Below are positions 24,642-33,818 of a DNA stretch of 64,000 nt, one piece after another. This DNA comes from Candidatus Rifleibacterium amylolyticum. Its GTDB lineage: Bacteria; Muiribacteriota; Ozemobacteria; Ozemobacterales; Ozemobacteraceae. The notes beneath the pieces are model-generated. The model was given only the letters and a program-made list of their open reading frames with translations. It searched no databases and had not been told where the DNA came from. How positions within the stretch are numbered: position 1 is the stretch's first letter; the number at the start of each line of letters is the position of its first letter. The position numbers were made by a program, and so were the translations under genes. The stretch is from the NCBI GenBank assembly GCA_009917695.1, contig JAACJG010000009.1, forward strand, positions 62,001 through 126,000, written 5' to 3'.

Positions 24642-25523
24642 ATGAAAAAACCGGCGGCGAAATCGGCTGATTTAAAACCTCTTCTTGAAAAGGTTCTCTC
24701 CGATTTCCCGCCGGTCGCACGTACCAAAGCCGACCCGATTCAATTTCCGCGCTGGTTTTTTGACCATGGCCGACCCGCCGCCGAAGTTGAAGCTGTCGCG
24801 CTGTTTGCGGCGATGCTCGCCTATGGCTCGGCCGCCCAGTTTATCAAAAAGATCGAGCAGACTCTCGACGCCTGTAAATGGCACTTTCTCGATCTGATAC
24901 TCGACCAGAAAAAGGCGGAAAAATTCGCCTGGCCGGCATATCGCCTGAGCACCGGCGATGAAATCGGCATATTGGCAAGAGCAGCCGGCCGACTTATCGG
25001 CCGCCACAAAAGTCTCAAAACCGTTTTTCTCAAGGGCTACAAACCCGACAAAAGCATCAAAGAAGGTTTAACCGCGCTACATAAAGCTCTCTGCCTCGAA
25101 GCCGAAGCGATTGCCGGCCCGCTCACGCGCGGCACCAGGCATCTTCTGCCCGACCCGGCGGCAGGCGGCTGTGTCAAGCGCTGGCACATGTTCCTGCGCT
25201 GACTGGTGCGACCTGAAGACGGTGTCGATATGAACCTGTGGCCTGAGGTATCCCCTGCCCTGCTGCTGATTCCACTCGACCGCCATATCAGCCGGATCGC
25301 CCGCAATCTTGAACTGACAAGCCGTGGCAGCGACGACTGGAAAACCGCCGAAGAGGTTTCTGCCAGCCTCGCCCGCTTCTGCCCGGAAGACCCGATAAAA
25401 TACGATTTTTCGCTCTGCCATCTTGGCATTGCCGGCGAGTGCACGCACGGCAAAGATCAGGAACTCTGCCGCCGCTGTCTGCTGGCATCCGCCTGCCTGG
25501 CGGCAAAGCCCGGCAGAAATTGA
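24642..25523 (+). pseudogene. TIGR02757-family (DUF2400) gene interrupted by one TGA
   Basis: Two in-frame open segments (24642-25202 and 25203-25523) together give a complete protein of about 293 residues of the TIGR02757 family. The first ends ...CVKRWHMFLR and the second continues LVRPEDGVDMNLWPEVSP...LIPLDRHISRIARNLEL...PEDPIKYDFSLCHLGI. In relatives FLR is followed by Trp (FLRWMVR); here the codon is TGA, one base from TGG. Everything before and after is well conserved, including the C-terminal cysteines. It is a recent nonsense mutation, a sequence error or a leaky stop. The family function is unknown. Confidence 0.75.
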
Positions 25524-25581
25524 CATGTTTCATACCCGAGAGTAAACTGACGCAAACACCAGCCCATTGGAGAAGCAAAAA

Positions 25582-26292
25582 ATGCTTGAGATTAAAGAAT
25601 TCTTTGCCCGACTACCCGAATTTGTCTGCCCTGAGCTTTTTGAGACCGAAGTTGAAGGCTTTGCCAGACTCGAAAACATCTGGGATATACTCAAAAGGAT
25701 TCAGGCCGGGTTCACGGCAAAATTCGTTAAACCCGAGATTCTAGGCACTGTCGAAGAAGGCGCTTTTTTGCGCGGCAACGACATTTATCTCGGCAAAGGC
25801 TCGGTAGTTGAAGCAGGCGCCATGGTCTGCGGCCCGGCCATCATCGGCGAGAACGTCGAAATCAGGCACGGGGCCTTTGTGCGCGGTCATGTGATCATCG
25901 GCAACGGTGCAGTAGTCGGCCATTCAAGCGAAACCGTGCGCTCGGTTTTTCTGCCCGGCGCCAAGGCACCACACTTTAATTATGTCGGCGACTCGATTCT
26001 CGGCTCAGGCGTCAATCTCGGAGCCGGCACCAAGCTGTCGAACCTCAAGAATGACGGTTCTAACGTGCGCACGCGCATCGGCGAACATGTCGTCGATACC
26101 GGCATTCGTAAATTCGGTGCGATTCTTGGCGACAACTGCCTGCTTGGCTGCAATTCGGTAACCAACCCGGGCACCATAATGGAACCCAATTGCATGGTCT
26201 ACCCCTGTGCCAGCATTAACGGGCATTTTGCCGCTGGCTCGATAGTCAAACTGCGTCAGAACATCGAAACCGCGATCAGCCAGAAAATATAA
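25582..26292 (+). CDS. left-handed beta-helix acyltransferase (GlmU C-terminal-like)
   Basis: A 236-residue protein. Residues about 1-55 are helical, then hexapeptide repeats form a left-handed beta-helix (GKGSVVEAGAMVCGPAIIGENVEIRHGAFVRGHVIIG). Motifs shared with the acetyltransferase half of GlmU follow: KAPHFNYVGDSILG and LGAGTKLSNLKNDG. There is no nucleotidyltransferase domain. It should transfer an acyl group to a sugar or sugar nucleotide in the cytosol. I start at the ATG with GGAGAA seven bases before it, rather than the in-frame TTG upstream. Confidence 0.82.
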   Translation: MLEIKEFFARLPEFVCPELFETEVEGFARLENIWDILKRIQAGFTAKFVKPEILGTVEEGAFLRGNDIYLGKGSVVEAGAMVCGPAIIGENVEIRHGAFVRGHVIIGNGAVVGHSSETVRSVFLPGAKAPHFNYVGDSILGSGVNLGAGTKLSNLKNDGSNVRTRIGEHVVDTGIRKFGAILGDNCLLGCNSVTNPGTIMEPNCMVYPCASINGHFAAGSIVKLRQNIETAISQKI

Positions 26293-26310
26293 AAAACTTC
26301 GCAGGATAAT

Positions 26311-26367
26311 GTCTCGATCTCGCAACAGTGAGACTGCTTCGGAGACCTCGGTCTCCTCGCAGTGACG
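26311..26367. repeat. REP-like repeat, copy 2 (inverted)
   Basis: On the minus strand it reads CACTGCGAGGAGACC...GAAGCAGTCTCACTG, the same intergenic repeat type as 22598-22641. It carries a GGAGACC/GGTCTCC stem (26341-26347 with 26350-26356) and lies between two convergent genes, where it may also help termination. Confidence 0.65.
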
Positions 26368-26374
26368 CTGAGGA

Positions 26375-26899
26375 TCAGAACTCGATGCCGGGGCGAGCTT
26401 TGATGCCGCGGTCGAAATAGTGCTTGTGTTTGACCATTCTGGTAACGAGGTCTGCTTTTTCGAGCAGCTCTTTGTCTGTGCAGCGGCCGGTCAAGACCAG
26501 TTCGAGATTTTCCGGGCAGCGGTCGATAAGCTCTTCCAGAGCCTTTTTATCGAGCAGTCCGTAGGTCATGCTGGTCAATACCTCGTCAAGAACCAGAAGA
26601 TCGAGGCGACCGGCGGCGATAATCTCTGAGGCCAGTTCTATGCCACGCACCGCCTCGGCTTTGTCTTCTTCGAGAACGCCGAACCTGAAAGTTCCATCAG
26701 GCTTCATGCGCTCGAGACCGGTAACATGATATTCAATTGCCAGCCGGTCAAGAACGACAAGTTCGTTATGACGATAAGTCTCGCTGCCTTTGTCGAAAAA
26801 AATGACGCCAACGCGGCGACCTGAGCCAAAAGCTCTGATCAACAGACCTACCGCCGCTGTCGTCTTGCCCTTCCCGTCGCCTGTGTATGCATGAATCAT
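26375..26899 (-). CDS. cobO: cob(I)yrinic acid a,c-diamide adenosyltransferase
   Basis: A 174-residue P-loop ATP:corrinoid adenosyltransferase of the BtuR/CobO/CobA class, which adds the adenosyl ligand to cob(I)alamin or cob(I)inamide. GDGKGKTTAAVGLLIRAFG is the family Walker A region. DLLVLDEVLTSMTYGLL is the conserved Asp/Glu segment, and ENLELVLTGR closes the core. No other corrin gene and no cobalamin riboswitch is in view, so salvage is more likely than local synthesis. It is the last gene of a leftward operon after two secreted-protein genes (three-base gap). Confidence 0.92.
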   Translation of the reverse strand: MIHAYTGDGKGKTTAAVGLLIRAFGSGRRVGVIFFDKGSETYRHNELVVLDRLAIEYHVTGLERMKPDGTFRFGVLEEDKAEAVRGIELASEIIAAGRLDLLVLDEVLTSMTYGLLDKKALEELIDRCPENLELVLTGRCTDKELLEKADLVTRMVKHKHYFDRGIKARPGIEF

Positions 26900-26901
26900 A
26901 A

Positions 26902-27852
26902 TTAAAACTCGATATCAAATTCCGAGCCAAACAGCGGGTCTTCGGCAAACGCTGGCAAAGAAGGCTGTCCTGGCTGTTTAACCGGCTGAGTTAGCGCTGG
27001 CGCAGAAGACTGCGTGCTGGCCGCAGGCTTTGCCTCACTCTTAACTGCAGTCGGGCTGCCAAAAATGTCTTCGAATCCGTCACCAGGCTTTGCCGGCGTA
27101 GCGTTGGCTGCCGCAGTTCCTGTTCTTTCTGGCGATGAGCTCGGAACCTGCGCTACGCTACCAACTGGTTCGCCAGCCAGCGAGGTCGGAGTAGTTACTG
27201 CCACAGCTTCACCGGTTGCGGCTGGCGCTGCGGTTGATGAATTGGCTGCAGTCGCCTGGGCCGAACCAGTATTTGCGCGACCAGGCACAGCCGGAGCATG
27301 CTCGATGAATTTTGCCTTCTCCGGCGGCGTCTCGATTTTTACCATGTCAAAGGGCCGGGTGCGTTCGCCGCTCATATCCCAGATGGTGTAGAGAGGTTTC
27401 CAGGTTTCTCTGGTACCTTCCACTTCCCTGCGCATGATAAAAATGTCGCCGGTTTTGTTGGGCAGCATGGTGGCGACAAAGGGACGACGCCAGAAACCGC
27501 CTGAATCCTTGCGTTGAATATCCATCACAACGATATAAAAACCATCCTGATAAATAAAACGCTCGATCACAGCCGGCCGATAATCGAACATGGTCGGCCC
27601 CGGCGCCCAGACCAGAAGCATGTATTTTTCAAAATCGATGGCCGGCATGCCCTCGGCAGCGTTGGCCTGTTGCCAGAACCGCTCGAGATCGTAGAGGTCA
27701 CGAATGATGAAAAACGGCCGCGCCGATTTGAACATGCAGTTGTCGCCACGCCAGTCAGCGTAGACGCCAAGTTCCACTGTCTTCTGGGCAGATACCTGAC
27801 CGGGCAGAAGAAGAAGAACCGCAATTAAAATCAGCAGCAGCCTCGACATCAT
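26902..27852 (-). CDS. secreted protein with Ala/Pro-rich tail, unknown
   Basis: A 316-residue protein: signal peptide (MMSRLLLILIAVLLLLPGQVSA), a folded domain to about residue 165 (FFIIRDLYDLERFWQQ, KYMLLVWAPGPTMFDYRP, FYIVVMDIQRKDSGGFWRRPFVATMLP), then a low-complexity Ala/Thr/Pro/Ser stretch and a short acidic end. The folded part looks like a small alpha/beta domain seen in envelope proteins, but I cannot name it. Its start overlaps the stop of the preceding gene by four bases, so the two are coupled and may form a complex. Confidence 0.6.
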   Translation of the reverse strand: MMSRLLLILIAVLLLLPGQVSAQKTVELGVYADWRGDNCMFKSARPFFIIRDLYDLERFWQQANAAEGMPAIDFEKYMLLVWAPGPTMFDYRPAVIERFIYQDGFYIVVMDIQRKDSGGFWRRPFVATMLPNKTGDIFIMRREVEGTRETWKPLYTIWDMSGERTRPFDMVKIETPPEKAKFIEHAPAVPGRANTGSAQATAANSSTAAPAATGEAVAVTTPTSLAGEPVGSVAQVPSSSPERTGTAAANATPAKPGDGFEDIFGSPTAVKSEAKPAASTQSSAPALTQPVKQPGQPSLPAFAEDPLFGSEFDIEF

Positions 27853-28679
27853 CTGATCTCCAGCCCGGCAGCGGTCGGGTAGATTTCGAGGCCATTGAAA
27901 ATCACTATGGCTTCAAGAATTTCGTGCCATGGCCGGTCGCGCAAAGAGCAGTAAAGGGGAAGCACAACCGGATTCTGCCAGCTTATGCGCACATTGGTTG
28001 CGAAGGCGATGCGCTGCAAAGCCTGATCAAGAGGCTTACCGTCGCTGATAATTGTTCCGTTCTCGTTGAGTATGGGAAAATATTCGGCCAAGGTGCGACT
28101 GCGATAGTTCTGAACACGCTCCATCAGGTATTTCCAGCCGGTGCCCTGAATATGGACGGGGGCAACAAAAAACAGACCGCGACGCGGATAAAAGCGATGA
28201 TGCGGCGAAACGACAAGATCCATCATGGCCTCCTGGCCGCGAACATGGCGTCTTACCTGATTCTGTGCCGTGGTCGAGTAGTGACAGATGTAATCCTTGC
28301 GATAGGCTAGCCCGACCATGCGGGTGATTTTCCAGATCGGCAGCGGTAAAGTCCAGATTACGTCAGTACGATCTTTATAAGCCAGGCCGCCTGCCGGCAC
28401 AATTACGTGATATTGTTTGCTTTCCGGCCGATAGAGAACGACACTGTCATGTCTGATCGCAACGACGCGCAGGTCGGTACCGACCATATAACCTGAAGTC
28501 ACCAGAATTTCGTGACCGTTCCACTTCAACCAGGCCGCGCCATCTTCGCCAAAACTCACCAGTCCTTCCACTTCTATTTCGTCAGGGTTGGCAATCATCA
28601 AAGCAGATGCCGCCACCGGTATAACTACCGCCAGCGCGCAGCATAAAAATAATCTCAGCCAGAAACTTGCCTTGTTCAT
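27849..28679 (-). CDS. secreted protein with C-terminal STN-like domain
   Basis: A 276-residue protein with a signal peptide (FLCCALAVVIPVAASALM). The N-terminal part is beta-rich and includes paired Tyr/His-rich segments. Residues about 215-276 (GKPLDQALQRIAFATNVRISW...LRDRPWHEILEAIVIFNGLEI) fit the secretin/TonB short N-terminal (STN) fold, usually found in outer-membrane secretins and TonB receptors; here it is alone at the C terminus. First gene of a three-gene leftward operon. A role in an envelope assembly is inferred from the STN-like domain only. Confidence 0.6.
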   Translation of the reverse strand: MNKASFWLRLFLCCALAVVIPVAASALMIANPDEIEVEGLVSFGEDGAAWLKWNGHEILVTSGYMVGTDLRVVAIRHDSVVLYRPESKQYHVIVPAGGLAYKDRTDVIWTLPLPIWKITRMVGLAYRKDYICHYSTTAQNQVRRHVRGQEAMMDLVVSPHHRFYPRRGLFFVAPVHIQGTGWKYLMERVQNYRSRTLAEYFPILNENGTIISDGKPLDQALQRIAFATNVRISWQNPVVLPLYCSLRDRPWHEILEAIVIFNGLEIYPTAAGLEIR

Positions 28680-28799
28680 CGAATCTATCCTTTCACATAA
28701 AATGCAGCTAAACTAATGTAACATATCAGAAGAATTTATTATAGAATATGCCGTCAGGCAACAGCCTTGTCAAATTGAGAATCGTCTCCGGAGGCCACA

Positions 28800-30908
28800 A
28801 TGAAAATTTACCTTTTACTCTCAGTCATATTCGCACTCTGCCTTCCTGCCATCACGGCAAAGTGTGATGTGCCGGTAGCGCCAACTGCCAGACAACAGCC
28901 CGAAAGCAAAGAAATTCATGGCATAACCCTGACCGACCCCTACGCCTGGTTGCGCAATCGGGAAAATAAAGAAGTGATGAGTTATCTCAAGAACGAAAAC
29001 CTGTATACCTCTGAAATCATGCAGGACACCGAAGATCTGCAGAAATGGCTGTTCGAAGAAATGAAAAGCCGCATCAAGGAAACCGATCTTTCGGTTCCGA
29101 GCAGAATTGACAGTTACTATTATTACAGCCGCACCGAGCAGGGCAAACAGTATAAAATTCATTGCCGCCGCGGAATCGAAGAAGGCGCACCCGAGGAAAT
29201 CATATTTGATGAAAACAAATACGCCGAAGGAAAGCCTTATTTCGCGCTTGGCGCACTCGAAGTCAGCCCAAACCACAACATTCTCGCCTTCTCGATCGAT
29301 AACAGCGGCGCCGAAAAGTTTGAGCTGGCGTTTCTCAATCTGGTTACCGGCCAGACCTACCCTGATCGCATAGCTTCAACGACCTACGGTGTCGAATGGG
29401 CTGAAGACAACAAAACTGTTTTCTATACTCTCATGGACGACACCGGTCGGGCCTGCCGCATACAAAAACATCGTCTTGGTGAGGAAGTTGCCAGCGACAC
29501 CCAGGTGTATTTAGAAGAAGACGGTCAATTCTGGGCTGGAATCGGCAAAACTCGTGACCGCAAATATCTGGTACTTGGCGCCAGCAGCTCTACTTCTTCC
29601 GAAGTGCGCATTCTCGATGCAAGCAATCCCGATGGCGAATTCAAGATCTTCCGACCGCGACAAAAGGGTGTGGAATACGGACTTGTTCACCAGAATGGCT
29701 ATTTTTACATACTTACCAACGAAAATGCCGTTAATTTCAAGGTCATGCGCACACGCGACAACGAAATTGAACCTGAAAAATGGCAGGAATTCATCGCTGC
29801 GCGCGACGATGTTCTCGTCGATGACGTCGATGCTTTTGCCGATTATCTGGTGATCAGCGAACGCGAAAACGGCCTGCAGAAAATACGTTATTTCGACAAA
29901 GACGGGCAGTTCAAACACATTCCGTTTGATGAAGCCGTTTACAGCGCCGAAGTCGATGAGAATCCCGAGTTCAAGACATCGATTGTGCGTTACCGCTATA
30001 CTTCGCTGACGACGCCGCAATCTATCTTCGATTTCGACATGGCCACCGGCAAAGCCGAACTGAAAAAACAGACCGAAGTGCTCGGCACCTTTGACAAGGC
30101 GAACTATCAGTCTGAGCGCATTTTTGCCAAGGCTCCAGACGGCACCATGGTACCGATCTCACTGGTATACCGCAAAGACATGCGCAAAAAGGGCCCGGCC
30201 AAGACCTATCTCACCGGATACGGCTCTTACGGATCATCGTTCGATCCCTATTTCTCTTCGATACGTCTGACCCTTCTCGATCGCGGCTTCATCTATGCCA
30301 TCGCCCATATCAGAGGCGGTCAGGAAATGGGTCGCCCCTGGTATGACAACGGCAAGCTGCTCAACAAGAAGAACACCTTCACCGACTTCATCAGCTGCGC
30401 CGAACATCTGATCGAACAGGGCTACACCGACCGTGAGCTCCTGGTCATCAACGGCGGCAGCGCCGGTGGTCTTCTTATGGGAGCTGTGGTTAACATGCGC
30501 CCGGATCTATTCAAGGCAGTCATTGCAGACGTTCCATTTGTCGATGTCATCAATACCATGCTCGACCCCAGTCTGCCGCTGGTAAGAGAAGAATACGAAG
30601 AATGGGGCAATCCGAACGAAAAGGAATACTTCGACTACATGTATTCTTATTCGCCATACGACAACATCAAGGCGCAGGATTACCCGGCCATGCTGGTTAC
30701 CGCCGGGCTCAACGACCCGCGCGTATCATACTGGGAACCGGCTAAATTCGTAGCCAGACTGCGCACCATGAAAACAGACCGCAATCTGCTGCTGCTCAAA
30801 ACCAACCTTGACGCCGGTCATGCCGGTGCTTCTGGCCGTTATGACTACATCAAGGAAATAGCTTTTGAATACGCCTTCATCTTCAAGATGCTCGGCGTTA
30901 AATTCTGA
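28800..30908 (+). CDS. prolyl oligopeptidase family peptidase (S9A), exported
   Basis: A 702-residue serine peptidase with a short signal peptide (MKIYLLLSVIFALCLPAITA). Residues about 30-440 form the seven-bladed propeller, starting with the family motif DPYAWLRNRENKEV. The C-terminal alpha/beta hydrolase carries the nucleophile in NGGSAGGLLMGAVVN, the acid in AGLNDPRV and the histidine in AGHAGASGR. RGGQEMGRPWYDNGK is typical of oligopeptidase B/POP enzymes. It should cleave short peptides, probably after proline or basic residues, in the periplasm. GGAGG precedes the ATG. Confidence 0.9.
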   Translation: MKIYLLLSVIFALCLPAITAKCDVPVAPTARQQPESKEIHGITLTDPYAWLRNRENKEVMSYLKNENLYTSEIMQDTEDLQKWLFEEMKSRIKETDLSVPSRIDSYYYYSRTEQGKQYKIHCRRGIEEGAPEEIIFDENKYAEGKPYFALGALEVSPNHNILAFSIDNSGAEKFELAFLNLVTGQTYPDRIASTTYGVEWAEDNKTVFYTLMDDTGRACRIQKHRLGEEVASDTQVYLEEDGQFWAGIGKTRDRKYLVLGASSSTSSEVRILDASNPDGEFKIFRPRQKGVEYGLVHQNGYFYILTNENAVNFKVMRTRDNEIEPEKWQEFIAARDDVLVDDVDAFADYLVISERENGLQKIRYFDKDGQFKHIPFDEAVYSAEVDENPEFKTSIVRYRYTSLTTPQSIFDFDMATGKAELKKQTEVLGTFDKANYQSERIFAKAPDGTMVPISLVYRKDMRKKGPAKTYLTGYGSYGSSFDPYFSSIRLTLLDRGFIYAIAHIRGGQEMGRPWYDNGKLLNKKNTFTDFISCAEHLIEQGYTDRELLVINGGSAGGLLMGAVVNMRPDLFKAVIADVPFVDVINTMLDPSLPLVREEYEEWGNPNEKEYFDYMYSYSPYDNIKAQDYPAMLVTAGLNDPRVSYWEPAKFVARLRTMKTDRNLLLLKTNLDAGHAGASGRYDYIKEIAFEYAFIFKMLGVKF

Positions 30909-30934
30909 GCCTGAAAATCTGAGCGTTTGTCTGA

Positions 30935-30958
30935 CAGCCTGACCGCAAGGTCAGGCTG
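30935..30958. terminator. bidirectional hairpin terminator between convergent genes
   Basis: A perfect ten-pair stem CAGCCTGACC/GGTCAGGCTG with loop GCAA, followed on the plus strand by ATTCTTTATC. It overlaps the stop codon of the leftward STAS gene. Confidence 0.7.
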
Positions 30959-31295
30959 ATTCTTTATCGATGCTGCTGACATCGATCATTTCGTCGAGCA
31001 TGGTCAGGTGAAAAACCCTGAATACGCCTTCGCTACAGTTGATAACTTTCAACTTCTGCCCCAGTCCACGCTTTTTAAAGCAGTCGGCATACCAGGCAAA
31101 AATTGCAAGACCGGCACTGGCAATAAAATCAACCTCTTCGAGGTCAAAAATCAGCAGATCAACTTTTTCAGCAGAACGGGCGCTGAGTTCATTTCTCAAA
31201 TCCTTGAGAGACATCTGATCGAGTTCGCCATAGAGTTTGACGAGTATCGTGCTTTCGCCTTCCTGAGTTACCGATATATCGAGAATTCTGCTCAT
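30951..31295 (-). CDS. STAS-domain protein (anti-sigma factor antagonist type)
   Basis: A 114-residue single STAS domain: strand ILVKLYGELDQMSLKDL, then VDLLIFDLEEVDFIASAGLAIFAWY, where the Ser of IASAGL occupies the position phosphorylated in SpoIIAA/RsbV. Such proteins bind partner-switch kinases. No RsbW-type kinase or sigma factor is nearby, so partners are unknown. AGGAGAATAATTT precedes the ATG, and a small membrane-protein gene lies 18 bases upstream in the same direction. Confidence 0.82.
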   Translation of the reverse strand: MSRILDISVTQEGESTILVKLYGELDQMSLKDLRNELSARSAEKVDLLIFDLEEVDFIASAGLAIFAWYADCFKKRGLGQKLKVINCSEGVFRVFHLTMLDEMIDVSSIDKESA

Positions 31296-31313
31296 AAATT
31301 ATTCTCCGCTCTA

Positions 31314-31544
31314 TCAGCCGATAAGATAACCGATAAGCGAAAACAGAACACCGGCCATGCTGATAAAAAAAGGCCGGTACCATCTCGCATAATCTACGGC
31401 AAAAGCATAATAGCCGCTGTAAAAAGGCGTAAACACCAGTGCCAGGGCTCCCTCCAGCAGATCCTTTTTCAAGGCCTCACCGGTTGTCCAGATTAGACTC
31501 ATCATGAACAACAACATACCTGTAAGCAAAAGCATCGAACCCAT
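31314..31544 (-). CDS. small two-helix membrane protein
   Basis: A 76-residue protein with two hydrophobic helices (about 3-22 and 55-75) and a middle amphipathic segment (GEALKKDLLEGALALVFTPFYSGYYAF). AGGGG lies seven bases before the ATG. I know no family for it. The tight spacing to the STAS gene suggests that they are co-transcribed and may act together at the membrane. Confidence 0.55.
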   Translation of the reverse strand: MGSMLLLTGMLLFMMSLIWTTGEALKKDLLEGALALVFTPFYSGYYAFAVDYARWYRPFFISMAGVLFSLIGYLIG

Positions 31545-31767
31545 TATATACCCCTGAAACTTTGCATCTGCGCAGACGCTTTATCTACGGCAGAATCCAG
31601 CCTTCTGCCGAACCTCTGCATATCTTACATAATTAACATATAATACTCAACAATGCAAAATCATAGATTTGCGAAACGATATTTATCTGAATGTCGCGCG
31701 AGGGGTTTACCGATCATGGCATTTCTGTTATTTTGGCAGCACAACATACTGTGCAGCAGAGGGAAAA

Positions 31768-32829
31768 ATGACAGCACAGCTCGAAAAGATTCTGATCAGA
31801 CCCGAAACCAGCATACTCGATACGCTAAAGGTAATCGATGATGCCGCTTTGGAAATTGCTCTCGTCGTCGATGAAAATAGCAGACTGGTCGGTACAGTTA
31901 CCGACGGTGATATCAGGCGCGGGATAATAAGAGGAGCCAGTCTTCAGAGCCCGATTGTCGATTTGATGAACCGGCAACCCATCATTGCCGGGCAGAACAC
32001 CACCGACGACGAACTGCTTTTTCTGATGACCAACCGTTCGATCAAGCATCTTCCCGTCGTCGATCGTAACAACTGCGTTATCAAGCTGGTTCAGCTTAAA
32101 GACCTGATCGCCCGCAAACCTCGCGAAAATCAGGCAGTGATAATGGCCGGCGGACTGGGTTCGCGCCTCGGCGAACTTACCCGCGACATGCCAAAACCAC
32201 TGCTGCCTGTCGGCAACCGCCCGATAATAGCTCTTATCGTCGAACAATTGCGCCGACATGGCATTCTGAATGTTCACATTTCTGTCAATTATCATGCCGA
32301 CCGCATCAAAAACTATTTTGCCGAAAACCCGATAAAGGGCGTAACGATAGATTATCTCGAAGAAAAAGAATTTCTCGGCACCGCCGGCTCACTTTCGCTG
32401 TTGCAGGCACCGGTTCGCCAGCCACTGATAGTTATGAACGGAGACATTCTGTCACCGGTCAATTTCGGCAATCTGCTCGACTTTCATGCTGCCGGCCGCA
32501 AGCCGATGACCATATGTGCCCGCGAGTTCAACTTTCAAATACCTTACGGCGTTCTACAAATGCGCGGTGATGAGCTGATAGACATTGAAGAAAAACCATC
32601 TCACAGCATATTCATCAACGCCGGCATCTACGTTATCGAACCTTCGGTTCTTGCCAACATCGCCCCCGGAAAGCGACTCGACATGCCAGATCTGATCAAG
32701 AGCATCAACAGCTCTGCCGGCGGCGTCAGCTGTTACCCGGTATCTGAATTCTGGCTCGATATCGGCAGCCCGGTTGATTATGCGCGCGCCCACGAAAATT
32801 TTGCAGGAATCGCAGACAGATATGAATAA
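31768..32829 (+). CDS. CBS-domain sugar nucleotidyltransferase (PtmE/LegE-like)
   Basis: A 353-residue protein. Two CBS domains (about 5-115, LIRPETSILDTLKVIDDAA and KHLPVVD) precede a nucleotidyltransferase with AVIMAGGLGSRLGELTRDMPKPLLPVGNRPI and VMNGDIL. This order is found in PtmE-type guanylyltransferases, which make GDP-glucosamine for legionaminic acid synthesis in Campylobacter. I start at MTAQLEKI with GAGGG upstream and discard 33 upstream codons that lack a ribosome site. It heads a sugar cluster and overlaps the dehydratase gene by eight bases. Confidence 0.8.
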   Translation: MTAQLEKILIRPETSILDTLKVIDDAALEIALVVDENSRLVGTVTDGDIRRGIIRGASLQSPIVDLMNRQPIIAGQNTTDDELLFLMTNRSIKHLPVVDRNNCVIKLVQLKDLIARKPRENQAVIMAGGLGSRLGELTRDMPKPLLPVGNRPIIALIVEQLRRHGILNVHISVNYHADRIKNYFAENPIKGVTIDYLEEKEFLGTAGSLSLLQAPVRQPLIVMNGDILSPVNFGNLLDFHAAGRKPMTICAREFNFQIPYGVLQMRGDELIDIEEKPSHSIFINAGIYVIEPSVLANIAPGKRLDMPDLIKSINSSAGGVSCYPVSEFWLDIGSPVDYARAHENFAGIADRYE

Positions 32830-33817
32830 AGTCAGCATGATGGATCGCAAAGTTGCAGTTACCGGCGCCGCTGGTTTTATCGGCAGTCACCTGACTGAAC
32901 AGCTGCTGGCCACGGGGGCTCATGTCAGAGCGTTGATCCGCTACAATTCCCGCTCAGACGCCGGATGGCTGAAAGAGTCGCAACGCCACCCCAATCTGAC
33001 GATTGTCAGTGGCGACATTCGTGATCCATTCCAGGTCAGAAGCTTTCTTGAAGGCTGCGACACGGTTTTTCATCTCGCGGCGCTTATTGCTATTCCCTTT
33101 TCTTATCAGGCTCCGCAGAGTTATGTCGAAACCAACGTAACCGGTACTCTCAACCTGCTGGAGGCGGCAAGGGGCCACAATGTTCGTAAGATTATACTGA
33201 CTTCGACATCTGAGGTTTACGGAACCGCTCTTCGGGTGCCGATCGATGAAGAGCACCCGCTGCAACCGCAATCGCCCTACTCTGCCAGCAAAATCGCAGC
33301 AGACATGATGGGAAGAGCATACGCAAGTTCCTTTGAACTTCCGGTCGTCATCGTTCGCCCGTTCAATACCTACGGACCACGCCAGTCGCTGCGGGCGGTG
33401 ATCCCGACAATCATCACGCAGGCCCTCGATGGACATAGCATCAGGCTTGGCGATCTCAGGCCCGTAAGAGATTTCAATTTCGTAACTGATACGGCCTCTG
33501 GTTTCATTGCAGCTGCCTGCAGCACCTGCAGCCGCGGCGAAACCTTTAACCTCGCTACCGGCAGAGGAGTCAGCATAGGTGAAACTGTCGAAATAACTGG
33601 CCGTCTCCTCGATAAAAAACTCGAGATCATCGAAGAAGAAAGCCGACTGCGGCCGCCCGACTCAGAAGTGATGCGCCTGATCGGGAATGCTGACAAAGCT
33701 GTTCAGCAACTGGGCTGGCAGCCAAAGCATTCATTTGAAGACGGGCTTCGCCAGACAATAGAATGGATTAGAGCCAACCGCAGCGAATATTCGCAATCAC
33801 AAAAATATCATTACTGA
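32822..33817 (+). CDS. NAD-dependent 4,6-dehydratase/epimerase (LegB-like SDR)
   Basis: A 331-residue extended short-chain dehydrogenase with the NAD site VTGAAGFIGSHLTEQLL. The catalytic pieces are TSTSEVYGTA and YSASKIAAD (Tyr-X3-Lys), and the substrate-loop motif is RPFNTYGPRQS. It is close in pattern to LegB/PglF-type sugar-nucleotide 4,6-dehydratases. In the legionaminic pathway this enzyme acts on GDP-GlcNAc after the PtmE step, which fits its place directly behind the nucleotidyltransferase. The start overlaps the previous gene by eight bases; a second ATG pair lies five codons in. Confidence 0.82.
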   Translation: MNKVSMMDRKVAVTGAAGFIGSHLTEQLLATGAHVRALIRYNSRSDAGWLKESQRHPNLTIVSGDIRDPFQVRSFLEGCDTVFHLAALIAIPFSYQAPQSYVETNVTGTLNLLEAARGHNVRKIILTSTSEVYGTALRVPIDEEHPLQPQSPYSASKIAADMMGRAYASSFELPVVIVRPFNTYGPRQSLRAVIPTIITQALDGHSIRLGDLRPVRDFNFVTDTASGFIAAACSTCSRGETFNLATGRGVSIGETVEITGRLLDKKLEIIEEESRLRPPDSEVMRLIGNADKAVQQLGWQPKHSFEDGLRQTIEWIRANRSEYSQSQKYHY

Positions 33818-33818
33818 A

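Noticed and set aside
25200-25202. TGA decoded as tryptophan or selenocysteine
   Set aside because: TGA ends many intact genes in the window, TGG is used freely for Trp, and no SECIS-like stem follows.
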